This document shows positions 55,769 to 64,000 of a DNA stretch of 64,000 nt, piece after piece; the stretch's first letter is position 1, and the number at the start of each line of letters is the position of its first letter. Where the stretch lies: assembly GCA_033032865.1 (NCBI GenBank), contig JAWHQI010000004.1:19636001-19700000 (forward strand), given 5' to 3'. Both the position numbers and the translations under genes were made by a program. The stretch comes from Dactylorhiza incarnata. Lineage: Eukaryota > Streptophyta > Magnoliopsida > Asparagales > Orchidaceae. The notes below the pieces were generated by a model, which saw nothing but the letters and a program-made list of their open reading frames with translations, ran no database searches and was not told the DNA's origin.

Positions 55769-57268
55769 TGTTGGAACCTTAGTTTTGGATTTGAGTCGTG
55801 ATCCTTATTTATAAATATTTTGTGATCGACGAAATTCCATTAGGACATAAGAGAAGAGAAAACTAGACATGTTCTCTGGGTTCGACGAAAGGCTATCTGC
55901 GTTCGACGAACGGCACTCTGCGGTCGATGAATTATATTCATTCTACGCTCGACGAAATCCAGCTATCTCAGCCGTCGATGAAATCCAGTTATCTCAGCGG
56001 TCGATGAAATTATCCAGGCTCAGCGCTCGACGAAAAGCTGCGTTCAACGAAATCCCAGCAACGCTCGATGAAAGTTCATACAACAATGATCGACGAACTA
56101 AATGATCAGATCAACAATCGGCAAGCTCAGCCCGATGAACTTCAAGCTGAGATCGACGAAATATGGTCAGCTCTTTAAAATATCATTTCTCAGATCGGCT
56201 AAATTATTATATCTGATTAAGTAATTCTTTGATTAAATTATATATTGCTGCCCTTCTGTGTCAATTAATAATATAGCCGTTGCAGGCAATAAATATTATA
56301 ACCATTGCAGAAAAGCTAAAGACGGCAATTTATCTTCTCGAGGAATCTAGGATATTAAGGAGGCATTATCTCTTTCCTCTTTTGTCGGGAAAAGAATTCA
56401 AACAGCTCTGGATTATATATACAAAGAGAAGTACAAAGAAGAATAATATAACAAGGTAGAACCAGAACAGGAAGAAGAAAAATATACAGAAATACAGAGA
56501 AGCAAAAATAAGCAGATCAACAGAGTTCTTAATAAAAACAACATATATCATTTATCTTCTTTTTGATAACTCTTCTTTGCAGAACATCTTCATCTCGAGA
56601 CACCAATCAATATCATTTGCTCAGGATCAAACTGCAGAAGAAGAAAAAGATTTATTACAATCAGGAGAAGAAGCCTCCACAAGCTGTCATCAATCTCAAT
56701 TAGATAGGGGGAGCTCTTCAACATCATCTTCAAAGATCCAATCTCAACAACACCATCTGTATCTCTAGAGTCTTCTTAGAAAGAGAAGAACAATATATTT
56801 TCCATTTTCTTTTTACCTGTATAAAGGGTTATAACTCCCTTCAAATGTTACAGCCATTGGTGGCAGGGCACCTGATCAAAAACCTGTAGTTGGGTTAGAG
56901 CACCTGATCAAAAGCTCACTTGGTGTGTGGACACCTGATCAAAACTCCTTTGGTGGCAGGGCACCTGATCAACAACCTGTAGTGGATTCCTACCAAGTGT
57001 GGTAGAAGAGTAGATGTACCCAGGTTGATTGGGGAACTACAATAAAATCCTTGTGTCTCTGTGCTTGTGATTTTCTGTGTTGTTGTGCTGTGCTGATTTC
57101 TTTGTGTTTGCTTTTATAACTCACTCAGCATTACACATATTTATAAATCACTATTTTGAAATAACCCACAAAGAGTTTTTAATTTAAGAACTAAACTCAC
57201 CTTCAATTGGTATCAAAGCAAGGTTGATTATATTAATCACCTTCAACTGATATTCAATTGCACTTTCA
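55769..57268 (+). repeat. E6 5' LTR
   Basis: 1500 bp. The U3 (55870-56160) is an array of TCGACGAAA/GTTCGACGAA words. TATA-like GATTATATATAC at 56411-56422. The last 150 bases contain an extra TTGGTATCAAAGC (57217-57229), a second copy of the PBS sequence, absent from the 3' LTR. Confidence 0.88.
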
Positions 57269-57269
57269 A

Positions 57270-57281
57270 TTGGTATCAGAG
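57270..57281 (+). promoter_or_regulatory. E6 primer binding site
   Basis: TTGGTATCAGAG directly after the LTR; initiator-Met type. Confidence 0.88.
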
Positions 57282-57368
57282 GGTAGTTGATTTTATATAC
57301 AGGCTAACACCTGAATCATAAAGATCAATTAGTTCTTAAATTTTTTTAAAAGGTTTTTCTAAAATCTA

Positions 57369-58166
57369 ATGGCACAAGTAGAATTTTCAATCACAAATCC
57401 ACCAATCTGTAATCTAAATAGATTTTCTTTATGGCAAGCTAGAATCCGATTATATATGAATGCAATAGATGAAGAAGTCTATAATTCTATTTTGACAGGA
57501 CCTCCATCTTCACAAACCTCAACAGATGCTCAAGAGAAGCTGAAAAGTGCTGATGCAAAGGCTATGGACATATTAGCTCAATCAATGTCAAATGACATTC
57601 ATCAAAAAGTTGTTGACTACACTTCAGCAAGAGCAATCTGGAACTCCCTCACAAGGATGGCAACTGAACCTTCTTTCACTAACTGTACTTATGATGCAAA
57701 ACCATCATCTAGTCTAAGTGAAGAAGAAGAAGAAGAAGAAGAACAAAAAGCTAGAGCTTTCTGCATGATGGCCATATATGGCTCATATCACAACTCAGAT
57801 GCAGAAGCTGAATCGGATGAGGTAACTGAGGTAACTTCAACTCCTAATTTTACTTCAGAACAAATCAAATCAGATTCTAAATTTCCATATACAGATTTAA
57901 TAAAATCTGAAAATGAAATCAGAAAAGAGTTAACAATAAACAATTTAACTTCTGATAAACTTAAAGAAGATTTGAAAGTATCAGAAAAGAAAATTATTTC
58001 TTTGAAAGATAAATTAATTAATGCTGAAAAATTTGAACAATCTTTTAAAAAGGAAATTGTGTATGTTCAACAAAATCAAAGAAATTTTACAAATTTATAT
58101 TTTAATGAGATAAAAAGGCTAATATATCTAACTATAAGAAAATACTTAACATTTTTAATCTTTTAA
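57369..58166 (+). CDS. E6 gag, shortened, 265 aa
   Basis: Starts about 90 bases after the PBS. The N-terminus PPICNLNRFSLWQARIRLYM, YNSILTGPPSS and DAKAMDILAQSMSND is the Sirevirus-like gag core of E8. At about residue 105 it jumps to an acidic run (SLSEEEEEEEEQKARAFCMM) and a coiled-coil tail, ending at 58166. The second half of the core and the zinc knuckle are missing, as in E4. The repeated loss of the same part in two non-autonomous elements is noted separately. Confidence 0.65.
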   Translation: MAQVEFSITNPPICNLNRFSLWQARIRLYMNAIDEEVYNSILTGPPSSQTSTDAQEKLKSADAKAMDILAQSMSNDIHQKVVDYTSARAIWNSLTRMATEPSFTNCTYDAKPSSSLSEEEEEEEEQKARAFCMMAIYGSYHNSDAEAESDEVTEVTSTPNFTSEQIKSDSKFPYTDLIKSENEIRKELTINNLTSDKLKEDLKVSEKKIISLKDKLINAEKFEQSFKKEIVYVQQNQRNFTNLYFNEIKRLIYLTIRKYLTFLIF

Positions 58167-58695
58167 CTCAAATTATAATTAAACAGCAATTATAAGAATC
58201 TTTTGGATTTTTTATCTTAAAAACAAAGTCAGATAACTTCACATTCTTACAGACTTTCTCCAAAATCATGTTGAGCATTCTACTCAGATTGCATAGATCA
58301 GAGCACTGAGTGTGAGTCTCTTCTGATAAGGGGATTCTATAGAAGGAAGGTATCAGGCAATGTTTTTCTGAATTTAAAATTTCTTAGAATCCAATAACAG
58401 CTGTAGCAATTCATAATATTAAAATCCTATTTAAATACAAAATCTAGGAAATCAAAATTGCTTAAATTTTTTTTAAGAAAATAATATAATGTATGATTAA
58501 ATGTTTTCCAAAAAGAACAAGTAAATTCTCTATCTGTTTTATTTTCTACATCTCCTCTCAACTTTATATTTCTAACTGTTATGCTTGCAGTTATTCTATT
58601 TCTTTTTTATGCTTAGTATCCTAAACCAAATAGGGGGAGATTGTTAGAACCCAGTCTTAATTTGGCTTAGGATCCCAAATCAAATAAGGGGAGAT
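58167..58695 (+). other. E6 3' interior with duplicated polypurine tract
   Basis: AT-rich. AATAGGGGGAGATTG at about 58630-58644 is followed by TTAGAACC, an LTR-start-like sequence, and about 50 bases later AATAAGGGGAGAT (58684-58695) abuts the real LTR start TGTTGGAACC. Confidence 0.75.
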
Positions 58696-60073
58696 TGTTG
58701 GAACCTTAGTTTTGGATTTGAGTCGTGATCCTTATTTATAAATATTCTGTGATTGATGAAATTCCATTAGGACAAGAGACAAGAGAAAACTAGACATGTT
58801 CTCTGGGCTTGACAAATGGCTAGTTGCGTTCGACGAACGGTGCTCTGCGGTCGACAAATTATATTCATTATGCGCTCGACGAAATCCAGCTATCTCAGCG
58901 GCCGACAAAATCCAGCTATCTTAGCGGTCGACGAAATTATCCAGGCTCAGCGCTCGACGAAAAGCTGCGTTCGACGAAATCCTAGCAGCGCTCGACGAAA
59001 GTTCATACAGCAATGATCGGCAAACTAAATGATCAGATCAACAATCGGCGAGCTCAGCCCGACGAACATCAAAATGTGATCGACGAAATATCTTCAGCTC
59101 TGTAAAATATCATTTCTCAGATCGGCTAAATTATTATATCTGATTAAGCAATACTTTGATTAAATTATACATTGCTGCCCTTCTGTATCAATTAATAATA
59201 TAGTTGTTGCAGGCAATAAATATTATAGCCGTTGCAGAAAAGCTAAAGACGGCAATTTATCTTCTCGAGGAATCTAAGAAATTAAAGAGACATTATCTCT
59301 TTCCTCTTTTGTCGGGTAAAGAATTCAAACAGCTCTGGATTATATATACAAAGAGAAGTACGAAGAAGAATAAGTTAACAAGGCAGAACCAGAACAGGAA
59401 GAAGAAAAATATACAGAAATACAGAGAAGCAAAAAGAAGCAGATCAACCGAGTTCTTAATAAGAACAACATATATTATTTATCTTCTTTTTGCTAACTCT
59501 TCTTTGCAGAACATCTTCTTCCTGAGACACCAATCAATATCATTTGCTCAGGATCAAACTGCAGAAGAAGAAAATGATTTATTACAATCAGGAGAAGAAG
59601 CCTCCACAAGCTGACATCAATCTCAATCAGACAGTGGGAGCTCTTCAACATCATCTTCAAAGATCCAATCTCAACAACACCATCTGGATCTCTAGAGTCT
59701 TCTTAGAAAGAGAAGAACAATATATTTTCCATTTTCTTTTTACCTGTATAAAGGGTTATAACTCCCTTCAAAATTTACAGCCATTGGTGGCAGGGCACCT
59801 GATCAAAAACCTATAGTTAGGTTAGAGCACCTGATCAAAAGCTCACTTGGTGTGTGGACACTTGATCAAAACTCCCTTGTGGCAGGGCACCTGATCAACA
59901 ACCTGTAGTGGATTCCTACCAAGTGTGGTAGAAGAGTAGATGTACCCAGGTTGATTGGGGAACTACTATAAAATCCTTGTGTCTCTGTGCTTGTGATTTT
60001 CTGTGTTGTTGTGATGTGCTGATTTCAATTGATATTCAATTGCACTTGCAACTGATATTCAATTGCACTTTCA
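58696..60073 (+). repeat. E6 3' LTR
   Basis: 1378 bp, collinear with the 5' LTR but shorter near its end (after 60020), lacking the extra PBS-like segment. The U3 array lies at 58800-59100. Confidence 0.88.
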
Positions 60074-60600
60074 ATGACTTTGCAATCCTTACAAATCTTT
60101 TTATCTACATTGCGAGTCATACAATAGTCAATTTGTGACTTATTTTGTCCGCTCTTGAATGTAATTAAGTGTTCTTCCCTATACATGTAGAACGTATTAG
60201 TCACAATTAGCTCATGTACTATGGCAAAGTCTAGAATGGTTCTTCCTTCTTCATTTCTTTATTTATACCCAAATTCTCCATGAACATTCGTTTAATCCGT
60301 ATTTTTCTTACCTACATGTCTATTTAAGTCTCCTCCAATGAAAATTTTATCACTTTGTGAGATTTCTCTTACCAAATCATCGAAGTCTTCCCATAATTGT
60401 ACTTTAATAGCTTCACTTAATCCTACTTGTGACGCATAACACTAATCACATTAATAGTTTCCTTTCCTACGGTTAATTTATGAGCTAAAATTTTATCACC
60501 TTTTCTGTTTATCCCAATAACTCCATCTCTTCAAGTTGTATCTACAATAATGGTGTTGATTTAATCAGCCCCATTATAGACATTGATTAAATCTGCGATG
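60074..60600 (-). pseudogene. RTE-type LINE, endonuclease part
   Basis: Minus-strand frames with several stops. IFIGGDLNRHVG (60311-60348) is the conserved region of AP-type LINE endonucleases. LAHKLTVGKETINVISV lies to its right (about 60445-60495), and DYCMTRN to its left (about 60095-60135). The N-terminal start of the endonuclease is missing, so the LINE is 5'-truncated near 60600. It continues leftward, past E6, at 55763. Confidence 0.8.
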
Positions 60601-61814
60601 GCAGCAAAATGCCAACCTTTAAGGCTGGCGTGAATTTCAGAAACGCCATCCTTAAAGGCTGGCGTTACAAATATTTAAATTTTTTTTTTGAAAAAATTGC
60701 CTTTTTTAATGGAAATTTTGCATAAATTTTCCAATAAATTCATCCTACTTTGAGTGGAGAGGACACCAAATGAAGAGCTGGAAGTGAGAGTTTACATGCA
60801 TTGTATTTGTGAGTTGATGTGAGATATTGTGGCGTAGGAAGGAGAAGATTTAGAGGGAGCACGTACATGCACTTCGTGCAAGTTTGTAAGTCCTTATTTT
60901 TATTAATAAAATCAATACTTTTCTTGAATTTCTTCTTGTTCATGATGATATCTTCCATAGTTTTCATATTACAACTATGCGTGAGTAATCACCTTGTGTT
61001 TCAGGTGTAATATGATCATCCATTAAATTAATTATGTGATTATTATTATAATTCATTGGTTCAATCAATCATATGCATTTTTGAAGATTTTATTAGAAGT
61101 CATGATATTTTGTGTAGCCTAAAACACATGTTGCATGCCTATGAAAGTTTGATGCAATATGACGCGAGAGCACACAAAATATCCTTATCATTTGAAGTAA
61201 ATTATCGTACCCTTCTTAAGGCTTTCAATATATTTTTATCACCTAGTTTTTGTCTTCATTGCTCGCATATATTATAAGCTTAAGTGTTTTTAATGTGATA
61301 TGTGGAAAGCAATAAACAAAATAATTTGATGAATTGTAAAAATAATGAGCTTTTGTGAATCATAACTTCAAATATATTCTTATGATGCAATGAATTATTA
61401 ATCATATATTAAATATTTTAATAAAAATAACACCCGAGAAAAATTTCTTAAAATTAATTTTTTTTAAATTAAGATCTCATTTTTTTAAACAAATCAATCC
61501 AACTATTTATTTATAATTCGCCTGAATTAGAATAGAAATTAGACCTTCTCTGTGTATTTACTCGTACTTGAATAGGTACTACAATCGCACATCGTGCACA
61601 TATGGTTTTTATTACTTGGAATTTTATTGTACTAAATCAACTTCACTCATAAACTGCTTATTATATTGTTTCATTATTTCAGTGCTTTGAAGTTTTCCAT
61701 CAAATTTTTGGTTTCGTTGCTAGGGAGGGTTTTAATTCTCTGTAGTTCTTCGAATTATTAGATTAGAAAATAATATTTTAAATAAATAAATATGTTTACA
61801 CCTTGACAATTTTC
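60601..61814. other. AT-rich sequence, one small palindrome cluster
   Basis: At 60611-60667 CCTTTAAGGCTGGCGT and AACGCCATCCTTAAAGGCTG form an inverted, repeated cluster of DNA-transposon character. The rest is AT-rich; no gene was recognised. Confidence 0.45.
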
Positions 61815-62068
61815 TCACTAAATCAATTTCTTTGAACGCAGACTAAATCAATTTCGTCGAACGCAGGCTAAATAAATTTTATCGAACGCAGGCTAAATCA
61901 ATTTCGTCGAACGCATGCTAAATCAATTTCGTCGAACGCAGGCTAAATCAATTTCGTCGAATGCAGGCTAAATCAATTTCGTCGAATGCAGGCTAAATCA
62001 ATTTCGTCGAACGCAGGCTAAATCAATTTCGTCGAACGTAGGCTAAATCAATTTCGTTGAGCGCAGGA
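61815..62068. repeat. 25-bp tandem array
   Basis: About ten copies of a unit containing AATTTCGTCGAACGCAGGCT. It lies in the U3 of the E10 LTR. TTCGTCGAACGCAGG is also the core of the 47-bp array in E3. Confidence 0.92.
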
Positions 62069-62358
62069 CAGCAATACTTTCATCGAACTAACGGCGAAAA
62101 ACTCTGAGATCGACGAATGCTGAGCATTTCGTCGAACAGCTGCAACAGCAATATTTCCGTCGATCTGCGGCTAATTCTGCGATCGACGAACGGCAGAAAT
62201 TTCGTCGAACGCTGCAAACTTCATTATTTTCCTGATTTTATTATATTTTCCTGTCATTCCATTCCCCCAATTAATCCAAATCCGAGCACGCACTGGAAAG
62301 CCCAAAACCGGGTAGTCAAAACGTCTCCGAGGGGTCTATCGCGAAACGGGATGTTACA
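61815..62358 (-). repeat. E10 3' LTR, right part (left edge unresolved)
   Basis: The right edge reads GGGATGTTACA, i.e. TGTAACATCCCG on the minus strand, preceded there by polypurine GGAGGGAGG. This is a minus-strand LTR start. The LTR extends left through the 25-bp array and CGTCGAACG-rich DNA to about 62220; where it begins on the left could not be fixed. Confidence 0.6.
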
Positions 62359-62371
62359 CCTCCCTCCGGGA
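62359..62371 (-). promoter_or_regulatory. E10 polypurine tract
   Basis: On minus, TCCCGGAGGGAGG directly precedes the LTR start. Confidence 0.55.
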
Positions 62372-62469
62372 CATGCTGGATGATCCCTCACTCGCCATAC
62401 ACATACTCAGATTCGCATGCCTTTTCTCCCCCATTTATGTGCTATCCTATTAATCTTTAGAGCGCGTCT

Positions 62470-63480
62470 CTGGCGGGAGTCTAGGCGTGCGAGAGTCTGG
62501 AAGCTACTCGCCTTCCTTCCCCCAGGAGAAACAATTCTTTGGCCGCCCACATGGAGGTGCTCGACCTGTCGCCTTCGCCGTGACCGGGTAAGATTCCGAC
62601 ATTGTCTTTTTTGGGGAATTCTCCTACTGAGCTTTTTCATTCTTCACAGAGAATCTCCTTGCGACTCCTGGGAGGCATGCCACCCCACTGGGTTCGCCGC
62701 CTCCTCCAGATTCTTCGCCCCTGCCGGAATCGCAGCCCCCACTTGATTCACTACCTCCGCGGGCTCGCAGCCTCCTCTGGGCTCGCTGCCCCCTTCGGAT
62801 GGGATAATCCTCGTCCCCGAGTTCAATCTTCTAGGCCATCAAGGCCCCGAGAACTCGCCTCCCACCAACATCTTGGTCGCTAGCAACCTCCCCCGCATTC
62901 CTGGCCTAGGGAAATCTGTCACGATGCAGTATTCAGAGCCCTTCCAGGGGCAACTGAGCTCCTCCCGCCAGCGACCCTCTAAAGCGGTCACGGCCCTGTC
63001 AGGTTGGTTAGTTATAAATTAACAAAATACCTCTCACACTGCTTGTTAAATTTTTTCTCGCAGTTGTCCCGAAGTCCTCCACCGAGCTGGAGCTTGGAGA
63101 GGAGGAGATGTCGGCCGTGCCTTCGCCGGGTAAGATCGTTGAATTCCTCGCCGACCCTCAGGACCCTGAAGCGATGAAGCGATGAGTCGCTGATGTGCTC
63201 GGGAAGGAAGGGTATATGCTGCAGGATCTGCATAACCGAACGTGCGAGGAAAGAGAGGCCTGTGAGGAGCGATTTGTCGCGATCGAGGATGAGTTAGCCC
63301 GAGTTCTCGCCGAGCTGCAAACTGACGCCTGACACGAGGCCACCTCTCCCGGGGTGCATCTCACGCAGACGGAGTAACAAATCCGGATGCTGTAGCTCGA
63401 GCTCCATGCGGCCGGCACGCATCACTACGCGCGCTTACCGCCGAGCTCGGGGTTACGAGGACGAGGTCGATGGAGGTGGA
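62470..63480 (+). pseudogene. Gene X, multi-exon (antisense to E10, copy 2)
   Basis: Exons inferred: to 62587, 62650-63002, and 63064 onward. Introns 62588-62649 (GTAAGA...TTCACAG) and 63003-63063 (GTTGGT...CTCGCAG) are 62 and 61 bases. Exon 2 has LPRIPGLGKSVTMQY and PFQGQLSSSRQRPS, matching GLGKS...FQGRPLTSRRPL of copy 1. Exon 3 has ELELGEEEMSAVPSPGKIVE and LQDLHNRTCEEREACEERFV, matching the charged part of copy 1. A stop lies at about 63183, within a few codons of the place where copy 1 has one; others follow. No start was fixed. Function unknown. Confidence 0.55.
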
Positions 63481-63844
63481 TCCGCTATTGATCTCCCTCA
63501 CACTCGCCCGATGAACTCGCAGAATAACCAATTATTTCTTTTACTTTTTGCGGTTGCTTGTAAACAATAATATTGCTTTGAATGCTTCCCGGGAAATAAC
63601 GGCATTTTTCTTTCATTATTGCTCGCTCTTTATTGATGCTTTTATTGCATTCGCTAACCACTTTTGTTCAACGCCCTTCTCTCCCAGCTTGCCTGGGACT
63701 CGCTTCCCATGATAATGATCTGTCCCTGTTGCATCACGGCGAGTTCTCTGGGGGTGGGAGTGTTTAAGTACCGAGGTGCATAACAACGGGATTTGGCTAT
63801 CCGCACCCTTGACGCCTCTATTCCTCCCCACCGTCTTGAGTTTC
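63481..63844. other. Spacer between gene X and gene Y, copy 2
   Basis: T-rich sequence suited to a 3' untranslated region (TTTCTTTTACTTTTTGCGG), then mixed DNA. No gene supported. Confidence 0.4.
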
Positions 63845-63885
63845 ATATAAATAAGCCGGCCATCAATAGTCAACCACCGCATTTA
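63845..63885 (+). promoter_or_regulatory. Gene Y promoter, copy 2
   Basis: ATATAAATAA (63845-63854), 16 bases, then CAACCACCGCATTTA (63871-63885); the same elements at the same spacing as copy 1. A CT-rich leader follows. Confidence 0.75.
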
Positions 63886-63959
63886 ACTCTCTCTACCTCT
63901 ATTTCTATCTCGCGAGCTCTCGCATTCTCGCTTTCGCACTCAATTCTTATTTAGCAGCC

Positions 63960-64000
63960 ATGGGCGATGACGGTGATGTGGAGGGTTGGGCCAAGTGCGC
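63960..64000 (+). CDS. Gene Y, start only (copy 2, runs off the window)
   Basis: AGCAGCCATGGGC gives a good plant start context at 63960. The visible residues MGDDGDVEGWAKC parallel MGGDAESEGRR of copy 1. The rest of the gene lies outside the window. Confidence 0.55.
   Translation, partial: MGDDGDVEGWAKC

Larger units (their letters stand above)
55769..60073 (+). mobile_element. E6, gag-only copia element
   Basis: 4305 bp, TGTTGGAACC...CACTTTCA, flanked by ATGAC (55764-55768 and 60074-60078), inserted in the LINE endonuclease region. LTRs 55769-57268 and 58696-60073. The interior is 1.4 kb and holds only a shortened gag; there is no pol. A non-autonomous derivative that would rely on the proteins of relatives such as E8, whose gag N-terminus is similar. 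Confidence 0.9.

Noticed and set aside
60740..61277. Short frames in the AT-rich stretch
   Set aside because: Short, no recognisable motif, low-complexity composition.
62117..62883. Single-exon genes on plus or minus around 62.4-62.8 kb
   Set aside because: The frames overlap the E10 LTR, splice signals and both strands; the multi-exon reading of gene X explains the conserved parts better.

Overview
The window is intergenic DNA of a flowering plant with a large, transposon-rich genome. Almost every base that can be assigned belongs to a retrotransposon: Ty1/copia elements (several of the Sirevirus/SIRE type), Ty3/gypsy-type elements with long LTRs and antisense genes, and one RTE-type LINE. 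No ordinary host gene, rRNA or tRNA gene was recognised. The species cannot be told from the sequence.

Layout. 1-778: short palindrome array of DNA-transposon character plus unassigned sequence. 779-15978: E1, an old Sirevirus-like copia element on + (gag, protease, integrase, RT-RNase H, a downstream extra gene, 1.6 kb 3' LTR). It is interrupted by E2 (3847-7109, minus, a pol-deleted copia) and by E3 (8330-9843, a solo LTR flanked by GTAGA). 15979-17255: AT-rich DNA, two (TA)n tracts and a palindrome array. 17256-60600: one RTE LINE (minus) split by nested insertions. E5 (a copia LTR, minus) sits in its RT region. E4 (copia, +, 19038-54028, TSD GTACA) sits in E5. E7 (gypsy-like, +, 22345-43076, TSD AATCA, PBS matching tRNA-Phe) and E9 (copia, minus, 46066-52701, TSD CTAAC) sit inside E4. 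E8 (Sirevirus, minus, 29011-39203, TSD GTGAT) sits in the 3' LTR of E7. E6 (gag-only copia, +, 55769-60073, TSD ATGAC) sits in the LINE endonuclease region. 60601-64000: AT-rich DNA, then the left part of E10, a gypsy-type element in minus orientation that runs off the window.

How the parts work together. E8 and E9 are the youngest and nearly intact copia elements; each has a few lesions in gag-pol. E8 and E1 carry an extra gene between pol and the 3' LTR; in E8 it has a clear GT-AG intron. In both, an array of short motifs lies a few hundred bases upstream of that gene, and the same motif family fills the U3 of the element's own LTR. Separately, a two-gene module (called X and Y here) with introns and TATA boxes lies antisense next to a 3' LTR in two places (40232-42326 and 62372-64000). 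Coding sequence, promoter spacing and position are alike in the two copies. Element names E1-E10 are labels used only in this report.
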